Source of the DNA: Salinithrix halophila
GTDB lineage: Bacteria; Bacillota; Bacilli; Thermoactinomycetales; DSM-45169
DNA: 64,000 nucleotides
NCBI RefSeq assembly: GCF_042650125.1
Contig: NZ_JBHSAP010000015.1
Span: 1-64,000 of the forward strand
Reading direction: 5' to 3'
Below the pieces are notes generated by a model. That model worked only from the letters and a program-made list of their open reading frames with translations. It was not told the origin of the DNA and did not search any database. A program made the translations under genes and the position numbers. Position 1 is the first letter of the stretch. Each line of letters begins with the position of its first letter. Positions 16,015-23,669 of the stretch are shown one piece after another.

Positions 16015-17469
16015 GTGCTGTATTTATCAACATATCAAATGATTTCAATTATAAGAAATGGGCTATTTAAAACACAAAGACCACAAAAGATCATCATCGT
16101 CGGTGCGGGAATGGCTGGATTGGCAGCCGCTTCTCTGTTGAAGGATGCCGGACATTCTGTAAAAATCCTTGAAGCTACTGAAAGAGTGGGAGGTCGTATA
16201 TTGACCATACGATCTCCTTTTAATGGTGGAGAATATCTTGATGTCGGACCCATGCGCATTCCGCATATCCATTATTTGACTTTGGAGTATGTTCGTAAAT
16301 TTAACCTGCCCATGAATCCGTTTCTCAATGTGACTCCCAATGACCTCTTTTATGTTAATGGAATTAAGACTCGCCTTAGTATTTATCAGCAAAATCCTGA
16401 TATCCTAAACTATCCCGTGGCGCCACACGAAAAAGGGAAAACGGTTGATGAATTAATTCAGTCGGCGATACAGCCGATTATGGATTATATCAACCAAGAT
16501 CCACAGAGAAATTGGCGTGTTGTAGTAAAAGAACTTGAGCCATTTTCGTTAGATACTTTTTTTAGACATAACCCTGTTGGTGCGACATTATCTCCGGGTG
16601 CGATTGAAATGATTAAAGTTATTAGTGATGTAGAAGGATTATCAGAACTGTCTTTCACCGAAATATTAAGAGAATACCTTCTTATCGTAAGGAGAGGAAT
16701 TCCCTTCTATGAGATCACAGGGGGGTTTGATCGATTGCCAAAAGCGTTTCTCCCCCAATTGGGAGAAGACATTCTGTTTCAGAAAAAAATAACGAAAATA
16801 GAGCAGCACAACGATAAGGTGACGATTTATTCGATCGACACACAAACGAAAAAGCCCTTCAAAATGACTGGTGATGTCGCAATTATAACGATTCCTTTTT
16901 CCGTATTGAGAACGATTCAAGTGGAACCTCATCATTCCTTTTCACATGACAAATGGAAAGCGATTCGCGGACTTCACTATGTACCCGCCACAAAAATCGG
17001 ACTCCAGTTCAACAGCCGGTTTTGGGAAAAAGAAGGCATGTATGGCGGGAGAACCATTACTGACCTGCCCATCCGATACACGTATTACCCCAACCATGGT
17101 TTTGGTGAACCAAGTGGCATTGTTTTGGCCAGTTATACATGGGAGGATGATGCTTTGATATGGGACAGCATGTCAGAAGAAGATCAGGTTCAGCTTGCCC
17201 TGGAAAACATGACGGTTATTCATGGTGAACATATCATGCGTGACTTTGTAACCGGAATTGCACATAGTTGGGTTCAATACCCATATTCCGCTGGAGCCTT
17301 CGCGATGTTCAAACCTGAACAGGAAACAGAGCTTTTTCCTAATATACTCAAACCTGAAGGAAGGATTTACTTTGCTGGTGAACATGCTTCAAATGCTCGT
17401 TCTTGGATTCAGGGAGCAATACAATCAGGGATACATGCTGCGTATGAGGTGAATAGACGACCTTACTAG
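16015..17469 (+). CDS. L-amino-acid-oxidase-like flavin amine oxidase
   Basis: About 484 aa flavin monoamine oxidase family. The FAD dinucleotide motif IIIVGAGMAGLAAASLL lies near residue 30. The stretch EYLDVGPMRIP followed by EYVRKFNLP resembles the substrate/FAD region of L-amino-acid oxidases, and YFAGEHAS...WIQGAIQSG is the C-terminal FAD-binding motif. There is no signal peptide, so it should be cytosolic, releasing a keto acid, ammonia and H2O2. AAGGAG at 16000-16005 lies 9 nt before GTG 16015; the upstream ATGs (15985) lack an SD. It is clearly more AT-rich than asnB and the core genes and points against the local strand bias, which suggests acquisition. The substrate cannot be told from sequence. 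Confidence 0.85.
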   Translation: MLYLSTYQMISIIRNGLFKTQRPQKIIIVGAGMAGLAAASLLKDAGHSVKILEATERVGGRILTIRSPFNGGEYLDVGPMRIPHIHYLTLEYVRKFNLPMNPFLNVTPNDLFYVNGIKTRLSIYQQNPDILNYPVAPHEKGKTVDELIQSAIQPIMDYINQDPQRNWRVVVKELEPFSLDTFFRHNPVGATLSPGAIEMIKVISDVEGLSELSFTEILREYLLIVRRGIPFYEITGGFDRLPKAFLPQLGEDILFQKKITKIEQHNDKVTIYSIDTQTKKPFKMTGDVAIITIPFSVLRTIQVEPHHSFSHDKWKAIRGLHYVPATKIGLQFNSRFWEKEGMYGGRTITDLPIRYTYYPNHGFGEPSGIVLASYTWEDDALIWDSMSEEDQVQLALENMTVIHGEHIMRDFVTGIAHSWVQYPYSAGAFAMFKPEQETELFPNILKPEGRIYFAGEHASNARSWIQGAIQSGIHAAYEVNRRPY

Positions 17470-17499
17470 TGAGTTACTTAAACATTATTTATTTTATGA

Positions 17500-17649
17500 T
17501 GACTATGTATTTTGACCACATTTTTGACGACATCCATTAGATAGGCCAAATCCCCAATCATGAAACGAGGTTTTCCCTTGGCATTCTAGTGTTTTCTAGT
17601 GCATTCTACTTACCTTAAGTGTGTGGTCAAAATGTGGTCAAATCGATAA
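17500..17649. pseudogene. Possible debris of integrase 3' ends next to attL
   Basis: The plus strand at 17623-17649 reads VVKMWSNR-stop, and the minus strand near 17540-17505 reads DVVKNVVKI; both look like the short C-terminal tails of phage-type tyrosine integrases. No catalytic domain is present. The stretch lies between the amine oxidase gene and the island boundary, which is where an integrase is often found. The match is short, so this is tentative. The rest of 17470-17770 holds no gene. Confidence 0.25.
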
Positions 17650-17689
17650 CTAGGTAGTATCTATGCAGGCCAACAAAGGACTTGTTCCC

Positions 17690-17740
17690 CCACCTGGCTT
17701 TCCTATTGCTATTTAATGGTCAAAATAAAAGCGTCCCTTA
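17690..17740 (-). pseudogene. 3' scrap of a phage lysin gene (left copy)
   Basis: The minus strand reads AFILTIK-stop (stop 17709-17711). About 45 bp here are roughly 80% identical to 22810-22855, the 3' end of the lysin relic at the other end of the island (AFILPIE-stop). The left copy lacks about 300 bp between this scrap and the tRNA-derived repeat. Confidence 0.55.
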
Positions 17741-17770
17741 TTCTCACGAGATACCCAATATACAAAACAT

Positions 17771-17826
17771 ATGGGACGACTTCCTGTTCCTTCTCGATTG
17801 GCAGAGAGGGTAGGATTCGAACCCAC
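17771..17826 (-). repeat. attL: 56-bp copy of the tRNA-Ser(UGA) 3' end
   Basis: 55 of 56 bases are identical to 23164-23219. It contains the T arm and acceptor 3' strand of tRNA-Ser plus 28 bp downstream. The remainder of a tRNA is absent, so it is not a functional gene. With attR it brackets a 5.4 kb island. Confidence 0.9.
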
Positions 17827-17840
17827 CAGCTCGTTGAATC

Positions 17841-18824
17841 CTACATATTTGGTATTGATTTAGACTCCCGTGGTTCCTTATTTCTACTAATCATTTCTAG
17901 AACCTTAATGATCTTCCCAAGTCCATGTAACCTGTTTAGATACTTAAATTCTTCTTCAATAGGTCGGAGATATAAAATCAAAGCAGCAATCATTGCGATT
18001 GAGAAGCTAATTAGACCTAACATAACCGCAATAACCTCATGTAATAGCAAAGCAGCAATAAAAAAATATTTCCAATATCTCTTGGGCGCAAATAAAGCAC
18101 CGAATAAGAAAAGTTGAAGAATCAACGTTCCCCATGTTGGTACTACAACAGCTGCAGAAGTAAGTATCGGTTTGGAAAGATATAAAAAGAACGAGTTTAG
18201 ACCTAACATAGGATCTTGTAAGAAATAGTACACTGCAGTTCCATTAATCCATGTATGCTCAAACATTTTAGCCACAGATGAATGGAAGTATAATATCGCA
18301 ACTTGTACTCGAATAGCCATTAGAGAAGAGAGCGCAACAATTCGTGAGTAGATCGATCGATCACTGTACAAGCCTTTCTCTTCTCCTTTTTCCCAGTGCC
18401 ATTTCCTGCGATCCGTTAAAACAATGGGGAGAATTAATAGTGTTAAAACAGCAGCCACTTGCTCCCCTCCATCTAATTCTATAGCAGATACCTGTACACT
18501 ATATGAGATCCACCAATGAATCATTCCTGTAATCCTTGGACGCCACCCAGTAGCAACCACTATCAAACATACAATTGCTAGCCATCGAACTATATCCAAG
18601 TAAAAATAATCAGGAGGAACCATACAAAAGACACTAATATTCCCCTTGCACTGGGGGTATTCTTCTTGACCTGCAGCAGGGAGGAACAAAATCCGAGCCT
18701 CGTTAAGTATTAATGTCATTGCCAAAGATATAGCCATTAACGACCTTGCTAGTCCGTAAACATTTGTCCAAGGATCATTTGAAATTGCCCAGTTATATAC
18801 CCTCTGTCCTATTATTCCGAGCAT
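17841..18824 (-). CDS. sdpB: SdpB-like toxin maturation protein (HTTM family)
   Basis: 327 aa multipass membrane protein. The N-terminal stretch NDPWTNVYGLARSLMAISLA matches the start of B. subtilis SdpB; about eight membrane segments follow, in the HTTM (vitamin-K-carboxylase-like) fold. In B. subtilis SdpA and SdpB are both needed to convert secreted pro-SdpC to active SDP. The start overlaps the sdpA stop by 13 nt, so translation is coupled. Last gene of the operon; its stop is 14 bp inside the attL repeat. Codon use is AT-rich, unlike the core genes. Confidence 0.88.
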   Translation of the reverse strand: MLGIIGQRVYNWAISNDPWTNVYGLARSLMAISLAMTLILNEARILFLPAAGQEEYPQCKGNISVFCMVPPDYFYLDIVRWLAIVCLIVVATGWRPRITGMIHWWISYSVQVSAIELDGGEQVAAVLTLLILPIVLTDRRKWHWEKGEEKGLYSDRSIYSRIVALSSLMAIRVQVAILYFHSSVAKMFEHTWINGTAVYYFLQDPMLGLNSFFLYLSKPILTSAAVVVPTWGTLILQLFLFGALFAPKRYWKYFFIAALLLHEVIAVMLGLISFSIAMIAALILYLRPIEEEFKYLNRLHGLGKIIKVLEMISRNKEPRESKSIPNM

Positions 18825-19378
18825 GTGATTTTCACCCTAACCACTTTTGATGGCATTACAACTTTTTTCTTACTTTTACTCCAAGCCCAAGGAACTGGAG
18901 GTTGAGAGGCAAACCCAATATCTCCACAAATAGTTGGGAATGGTATAGGGTTTTCTACTTCAAAAGCAGTTCTGGATTTAGCTAAACACACCAGAGGGTC
19001 CTTATCACATTTTTTAAAAAGTGAGGGGGGAATTTTGCTATGAATAAATCCAGACTCAATCCCTTGACTTCTTCCAAATCTTTTCAATCCCCATAAATTT
19101 TCCGCCCTCATATTAGGCCACACAGCTGCAAATTCCTTCTTAGATACGTTATAAACCAAAAACTGATCCTCCTTAGGGTTTTTACTATAGAACCCCCACC
19201 CTTGTGGATACCATGAGTTTATATTTAATTTTTCTTCAACTTTAAATAATGCAGGGCGCAGCGCATTAGATGGCATTGCACTAAGAATAGATAGTGTAAT
19301 GAGAATGATCCAAAAGGAACTAGCAAGAAAGAATATCACACTAAAACGCCCATATGCGTTATTACGAAGGGATCCCAT
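18812..19378 (-). CDS. sdpA: SdpA-like toxin maturation protein
   Basis: About 188 aa. One N-terminal membrane anchor (FSVIFFLASSFWIILITLSI) is followed by a soluble domain with the family stretches INSWYPQGWGFYSKNPKE and PFPTICGDIGFASQPPVPW. SdpA is a membrane-associated partner of SdpB in SDP maturation. I place the start at ATG 19378, where AAGGAG lies 7 nt upstream; the frame continues to 19396. The 215-bp gap to the immunity gene holds no ORF that I can support. Confidence 0.85.
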   Translation of the reverse strand: MGSLRNNAYGRFSVIFFLASSFWIILITLSILSAMPSNALRPALFKVEEKLNINSWYPQGWGFYSKNPKEDQFLVYNVSKKEFAAVWPNMRAENLWGLKRFGRSQGIESGFIHSKIPPSLFKKCDKDPLVCLAKSRTAFEVENPIPFPTICGDIGFASQPPVPWAWSKSKKKVVMPSKVVRVKITCSE

Positions 19379-19593
19379 TAAACCGCTCCTTGACATTATT
19401 TTATCTTAAGGGTTTGGGTGGAAGCTGAATCCGTGAAAGCGACTACTTAGTCTGACACGAAACACAATAATAACAAGGGATTCGGAGTATCTTCTTTACC
19501 ATCCAGTAAGTAAGTTTTTAAAAACCACTGTAATTATTGAGATGGTTAGTTCCCACAATAATTCTACCTTCTGATTTCACGGACTCGGATTTT

Positions 19594-20091
19594 TTACTTT
19601 ATACGTGATAAACGAACAATAAAGTAAATGATTGTGAAGATAAGGCAAGCTACCCCAATTGGAATTCCGAGACTTCCAAGGAATTGTTTCTTCTCGAGCG
19701 CAATCTCAATGGTCTCCCAACTCAAGTATCCCAATAAGAAAACCAGCTCCAACTTGAGACAACTTACCAGCATCTTTCCATTTCGATAAATGAGATCAGC
19801 TTTATTTTCACTGAAAGAGAAAGGATAATTGAATAAATGCGGGAACCTACCTAAAATGGTTAAAGAAATGTAAAATATAACTTGTAGAATAGGTTCAAGG
19901 AAAATGTACCATTTACTACCCCAATCATCTACATTCCCTGATCCACTAACATGAGTGGGAATACGATCTGGCAGATTCCCCCATGCAATTAATACATTTA
20001 AAAGCGTAAAAACAATCACTATGATAGACAAAATATCAATGATCAATTCAACCTTTGATTTTGGAATAGATAAAGCCGGACGTTTTTCCAT
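19594..20091 (-). CDS. DUF1648 membrane protein, candidate SDP immunity protein
   Basis: About 165 aa with four predicted membrane helices. The signature LPDRIPTHVSGSGNVDDWGS places it in DUF1648, which is also the N-terminal half of the immunity protein SdpI; the C-terminal SdpI half is missing. Position between the toxin and its maturation genes makes immunity the natural reading, but it is inference. The start is ATG 20091, with GTGAGGA just upstream. In B. subtilis, SdpI also sequesters the repressor SdpR; no SdpR-like ArsR protein is encoded here. Confidence 0.75.
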   Translation of the reverse strand: MEKRPALSIPKSKVELIIDILSIIVIVFTLLNVLIAWGNLPDRIPTHVSGSGNVDDWGSKWYIFLEPILQVIFYISLTILGRFPHLFNYPFSFSENKADLIYRNGKMLVSCLKLELVFLLGYLSWETIEIALEKKQFLGSLGIPIGVACLIFTIIYFIVRLSRIK

Positions 20092-20133
20092 AAGAATCCT
20101 CACTTTCTATTGGAGATTATGAGCTAAGAATAT

Positions 20134-20173
20134 ATGGTTATTCAAACTGGTAGTTCCCAGTTTGAATAACCAT
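20134..20173 (-). other. 17-bp stem between toxin and immunity genes
   Basis: Perfect inverted repeat: arms ATGGTTATTCAAACTGG (20134-20150) and its complement (20157-20173), with a 6-nt loop. No T-run follows on the minus strand, so it is not a standard terminator. It could protect the 3' end of sdpC mRNA or lower read-through into the immunity gene. Confidence 0.7.
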
Positions 20174-20191
20174 GAAAAATCTTTTCACTTA

Positions 20192-20821
20192 TCAATATGC
20201 TAATCTGGTTACGATGTTGTCAATATACTGCTCCCTTAATAAAGAATCACCATAACCCTCATCATCACGCCCTGGAGCACCACTCTTTACTTTGACCTTG
20301 GTATGTGCTGCTGCATAAAGGTAAGCAAATCCAGCCGCTACTACAGTTACAGCAGCGACATGACTATATACTACCGCTGCTCCTATCGCTGCTACAGCAT
20401 AAGCAACAGCACATCTACCGTTACCTGTTCCGTTATCCACATTTACAATAGTAGCATTCTCTTCCTTCATTGCCTGATCAAGCAATTCTCCACCTTTGGC
20501 TAAGGAAGCATCTACCTTGACATGATCCTTCGCTTGTATAGCAGCTTGTAATTCGTTGAAATAGGAAGGATCCTTTGATTCGATTCTGTCCAGTAAGCGA
20601 TTTACAAATGCTGTGCTTTTCGGATCTTTTGCTTTTTCTAGTACATCATCCGTCCACACCTCAGGGAAAAGCTTAGCGACTGGTCCTTGAGCAAAAACGA
20701 GCCCTGCAAAAATCTCCTTACCCGTGTAATGAGGATTATTGGTAGATTCTCCACGAGCTGTAGGAATTAAGCCTACAAACAAAAGTGCACCAGCAACAAC
20801 ATACGAGATCAATTTCTTCAT
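20192..20821 (-). CDS. sdpC: SdpC-like cannibalism toxin precursor
   Basis: 209 aa with a signal peptide (KKLISYVVAGALLFVGLIP, cleavage near ARG-ES). The family stretch YTGKEIFAGLVFAQGPVAK continues into LFPEVW, as in B. subtilis SdpC. After an acidic pro-region, residues 136-175 form a long Ala/Val-rich hydrophobic segment (CAVAYAVAAIGAAVVYSHVA onward), followed by a basic and then a charged tail. This central segment corresponds to the mature pore-forming SDP. Only one cysteine is present, whereas B. subtilis SDP has a disulfide. ATG 20821 has SD GGGGAGGG. A candidate -10 (TATAAA) lies at 20871-20876. Confidence 0.88.
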   Translation of the reverse strand: MKKLISYVVAGALLFVGLIPTARGESTNNPHYTGKEIFAGLVFAQGPVAKLFPEVWTDDVLEKAKDPKSTAFVNRLLDRIESKDPSYFNELQAAIQAKDHVKVDASLAKGGELLDQAMKEENATIVNVDNGTGNGRCAVAYAVAAIGAAVVYSHVAAVTVVAAGFAYLYAAAHTKVKVKSGAPGRDDEGYGDSLLREQYIDNIVTRLAY

Positions 20822-20855
20822 GTCCAATTCCCTCCCCTTGAAGCGAACTTAACTC

Positions 20856-20876
20856 TGGGAATATTCCAACTTTATA
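20856..20876 (-). promoter_or_regulatory. Candidate sdpC promoter element and operator
   Basis: Minus-strand -10 TATAAA (20871-20876); just downstream lies the palindrome GGAATATTCC (20858-20867), extending to TATTCCCA. The octamer TATTCCCA recurs at 21252-21259 in front of the divergent regulator gene. The shared motif at both promoters could be the regulator's site. No good -35 is visible. The rest of the 504-bp intergenic region (20822-21325) is AT-rich, with direct repeats TTGGCTA near 21128 and 21162, and no gene. Confidence 0.35.
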
Positions 20877-21325
20877 GCGGGTCCGTCCACAAGTATTTCG
20901 CCACACTGTAACTTCGCAATGATTTTGTTCTGGACAACTTGATTATTCCCGATTAGCAGACAGAACTCGACGGTTGCTGTGCATTGCCTTCAAGCCTTCT
21001 AATTGTTAAGGTCATGACCGTTGCCAAAGCAAGAGAGCAAAACCTCTTTCACATACACATCACTCCTTGATTGGTATTTTGTTGCAATGAGAGTCTAGCA
21101 TGAAATATCATTCATGTGAATAGGTTTTGGCTAATTAAAAAAAATTATAATTATAATATTGGCTAGTAAGTTCCATGTCCCATGTATATCAAGATTTTTT
21201 GACGTTCCCATTTAAAACACGATCTCAAAGCCGAAAAAAACAAAGATAGAGTATTCCCAACCCAGAATAATTGTTGTAGAATGATCATGGTTGAATCTGT
21301 TAGGTATTGAGGGAGGAGGAAATAC

Positions 21326-22645
21326 ATGAATAGTTATCCAAGTTCAGAGCTAGGTGTAATCATCCGAAAAGTCCGTAAAGAGCGGGGTTTGCGATTGGAG
21401 GACCTTGCAGATGATAACATCTCACCCGCCACTATTAGCAACGTTGAACGAGGCGTCCCCCACGTAAGTACTGATAAGGCTTTGTATCTATTGAAAAAAC
21501 TGAATATTGGGTTGGATCAAGTCCCTCAGATGCTAAAGAGAAAACGAGAAGAAATCCGAAAGTTAAATTTCAAACTTCTCGGAGTAGAAAGCCTATTTAG
21601 TAATGGTAAATGGGAAAAAGCACTGGAGATCCTCCATTCACTTGAGCTGGAGGATAGTCACCTGCTTGCGCCTAAGGCTTATTATTTAAAAGGAAAATGT
21701 CTCATCAAAGCAAAAAGGTGGAAAAAGGCTGAAAGGGAGCTGCACAAAGCGATTCAGCTTGCAAGTCAACAAGCAGATGTAGAAAACATCGAGGCGGCTG
21801 GTTTTAATGAGCTTGCTATCATCTATTATTCTCAAAACGATCTAGAAAATGCTCTGCAATTTATCGAAAGCGGCATCGACGCATTTGATACTGAGAGGGA
21901 ACGGCAGTATCTCTACTATCTTCTGACTCTTAACAAGGCTATATTCCTGGAGCGTTTGGGTAGATTAAATGAAAGCATGAATGTTGTCACAGAAGTTTGG
22001 GATTCTCTGTACTGCTTGGATGAAAGCGATACTGTCTTGACCTTTTATTGGTTAAGATCGGAATTGCTACGACGATTGGGCCAACACCGGGGAGCAGAAG
22101 AGTATGTTCTTGAGGGGATCGATATTGCCCGCAGAAACAGCGACTTTAATTTGTTATTTGATCTGTGGACAGTAATGGGAAGTTCATATATAAACCAAGA
22201 AAAATGGGATGAGGCTGAATTTTGTTTCGAGCAAGCATTGTCCCTGGATGGGGTTAAGGAGCATAAATTTATACAGACTTTCTCTTGGTTGGGCATGCTC
22301 TACATAAATCAAAAAGAATGGAATAAAGCATTTCCAGTCTTAGAGAAAGCTCTTTCTCTAGGTAAAAAACATAACGATGTCCCCCGATATATTCAAGCGA
22401 TCCATGTCATGGGAGATTACTACAGAGAAAGGGGGGAAGCAGAAAAAGCGATAGAGCAATATCATCAAGCTCTTGAGCTATCTAGAAAACACGACTTGCT
22501 AAAAAGAGAGTATGCCGCTGTATTTCGGTTGGCTGAGTGCTGGGAGGGCCAAAATAAGGAGGAATTTTCAAAAGCAACAGCTAATATGTATGAGGTACAG
22601 AGAAAACTCGCAAAAGAGGGGGCACAAATACTTGACGGCGCTTAA
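21326..22645 (+). CDS. HTH-TPR transcriptional regulator, RRNPP quorum-sensing type
   Basis: 439 aa. An XRE-type helix-turn-helix (about 8-62: RKVRKERGLRLEDLADDNIS, then PATISNVERG) is followed by a superhelix of tetratricopeptide repeats to the C-terminus, with TPR-like units such as WKKAERELHKAIQLA, WDEAEFCFEQALSL and AEKAIEQYHQALELS. This is the build of NprR and PlcR, which bind a re-imported peptide in the TPR groove. SD GGGAGGAGG. Divergent from the SDP-like operon and followed by an overlapping propeptide gene, so it most likely senses that peptide and controls the toxin. Activator or repressor cannot be decided. Confidence 0.88.
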   Translation: MNSYPSSELGVIIRKVRKERGLRLEDLADDNISPATISNVERGVPHVSTDKALYLLKKLNIGLDQVPQMLKRKREEIRKLNFKLLGVESLFSNGKWEKALEILHSLELEDSHLLAPKAYYLKGKCLIKAKRWKKAERELHKAIQLASQQADVENIEAAGFNELAIIYYSQNDLENALQFIESGIDAFDTERERQYLYYLLTLNKAIFLERLGRLNESMNVVTEVWDSLYCLDESDTVLTFYWLRSELLRRLGQHRGAEEYVLEGIDIARRNSDFNLLFDLWTVMGSSYINQEKWDEAEFCFEQALSLDGVKEHKFIQTFSWLGMLYINQKEWNKAFPVLEKALSLGKKHNDVPRYIQAIHVMGDYYRERGEAEKAIEQYHQALELSRKHDLLKREYAAVFRLAECWEGQNKEEFSKATANMYEVQRKLAKEGAQILDGA

Positions 22646-22763
22646 AAAGATTATCCTCCTTGCAGCCTGCCTTGCCGTTTTGGCTGTTCCTTCCGCTCAC
22701 TACAGTCATGACAAAACAATCGTTTCTGGCGACTATTTTCAGTCTGACCCTAAGCAATCTTAA
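22632..22763 (+). CDS. Phr-like secreted signalling propeptide
   Basis: 43 residues from TTG 22632, with SD AGAGGGGG 9 nt upstream. It overlaps the regulator stop by 14 nt, the arrangement seen for rap-phr and nprR-nprX. The N-terminus is a compact signal peptide (TALKKIILLAACLAVLAV, then PSA), followed by about 20 hydrophilic residues ending SDPKQS. Phr precursors are cut after export, and a C-terminal penta- to heptapeptide is re-imported by Opp; by analogy the signal would be near QSDPKQS. An in-frame upstream ATG exists but lacks an SD. Function is inferred from size, signal peptide and location. Confidence 0.7.
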   Translation: MTALKKIILLAACLAVLAVPSAHYSHDKTIVSGDYFQSDPKQS

Positions 22764-22782
22764 ATGTAAAAAATATGTATGA

Positions 22783-22817
22783 AAAAATCCGGGCAGGGGA
22801 GCAATTCCCTAGCCCGG
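22783..22817. terminator. Terminator between the propeptide gene and the lysin relic
   Basis: Stem CCGGGC-AGGG / CCCT-GCCCGG. The T-run (T6) is on the minus-strand side, so it was the terminator of the lysin gene; on the plus strand only TTT follows, but it may also end the regulator-propeptide transcript. Confidence 0.65.
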
Positions 22818-22828
22818 CTTTGCTATGG

Positions 22829-23150
22829 CTATTCAATGGGCAAAATAAAAGCATCAAAGCCCTTGGACTTCAACGCTTTTACCTGATAGTCGGCATTATC
22901 TCGGTCGTAATACGCCCCGGTAATGACTCGGTATTTCGCCTTCTTCTTCGGAGTGGGCTTTTTCTTCTCTTTCTATCTCCTCCATCAGACGCTTCCAGGT
23001 TACTGGCCCTGGATAGCCATCCGCACTGCTCCAGGTGAATCCTTGGTCACGCTGGAAGGCGGCACACGCTTTTTTATCCACTTCGGAGAAGCGCGGCCCC
23101 GGCCCCACTTTGTAATACCTTTCTCCTACAGCAAGGGGAACATGCAAAAA
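22829..23150 (-). pseudogene. Relic of a phage-type lysin (peptidoglycan-binding plus SPOR-like domain)
   Basis: The minus strand reads, without a start codon, a peptidoglycan-binding module (YYKVGPGPRFSEVDKKACAA, then FQRDQGFTWSSADGYPGPVTW). In the +1 frame it continues as a Lys/Pro linker and a SPOR-like end (YRVITGAYYDRDNADYQVKA, then LKSKGFDAFILPIE-stop at 22829-22831). The A-rich stretch around 22970 is where one base seems to have been lost. The 5' end is cut off at the tRNA-derived repeat. It is an inactive 3' fragment of an endolysin, presumably from the prophage that brought the island or a predecessor. Confidence 0.7.
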
Positions 23151-23163
23151 GAAGCCGCCCCAA

Positions 23164-23281
<118 letters not shown>

Positions 23282-23287
23282 CCAGCC

Positions 23288-23336
23288 TGTGGATAACTGC
23301 CCGTTCAATTATACGGGGAGATTTCCTTTCAGTCAA
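23288..23336 (-). promoter_or_regulatory. Promoter of tRNA-Ser(UGA) with a DnaA box at the start site
   Basis: Minus-strand -35 TTGACT (23331-23336), 17-nt spacer, -10 TATAAT (23308-23313). A perfect DnaA box TTATCCACA (minus strand, 23288-23296) lies about +5 to +13. Confidence 0.75.
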
Positions 23337-23373
23337 GGGCTGAAGGTCACGACCCGATGTATAGCAGACAAAA

Positions 23374-23397
23374 TAAAAAGACACCCGATGGGTGTCT
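23374..23397 (-). terminator. Terminator downstream of serS
   Basis: Stem GACACCC / GGGTGTC followed by T-rich sequence on the minus strand. A decayed copy of the same stem lies right after serS (23645-23665), on the other side of repeat R1, as if R1 had inserted into a terminator or been flanked by a duplication of it. Confidence 0.75.
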
Positions 23398-23399
23398 AA

Positions 23400-23650
23400 G
23401 CCTGCTGACAAAGTCCCTTCCACACCACAAAGGTGGGCCGGTTTCCGGCGAAGCGCCTGTTGGCACCGACTACTCAGCGGAGTGCCCGGAGGCTCCAACC
23501 GTTTTGCGGCCACACACGCTTTTCCTTTGGCCGCTGGTTGGAACCGGAGGGCATGGAGCGGACAGGCTCGGCATCTGCGGGAGGAACATCGGGTGCGGAG
23601 TCGGAAATCCGGCCCCGCACCCCGCGTGGTTTGTCAGCAATCTCAAAGAC
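23400..23650 (+). repeat. Intergenic repeat R1, copy 1
   Basis: About 75-80% identical over about 190 bp to copy 2 (50990-51185); its first 100 bp also match copy 3 (55490-55595). Contains conserved hairpins: GCCGG-TTT-CCGGC (about 23437) and GCGGCCA ... TGGCCGC enclosed by GGCTCCAACC / GGTTGGAACC. Possible terminal inverted repeats GCTGACAAA (start) and TTTGTCAGC (end). No transposase. It occupies the whole gap between tRNA-Ser and serS. Confidence 0.75.
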
Positions 23651-23669
23651 ACCCGAGGGGTACCTCTCC

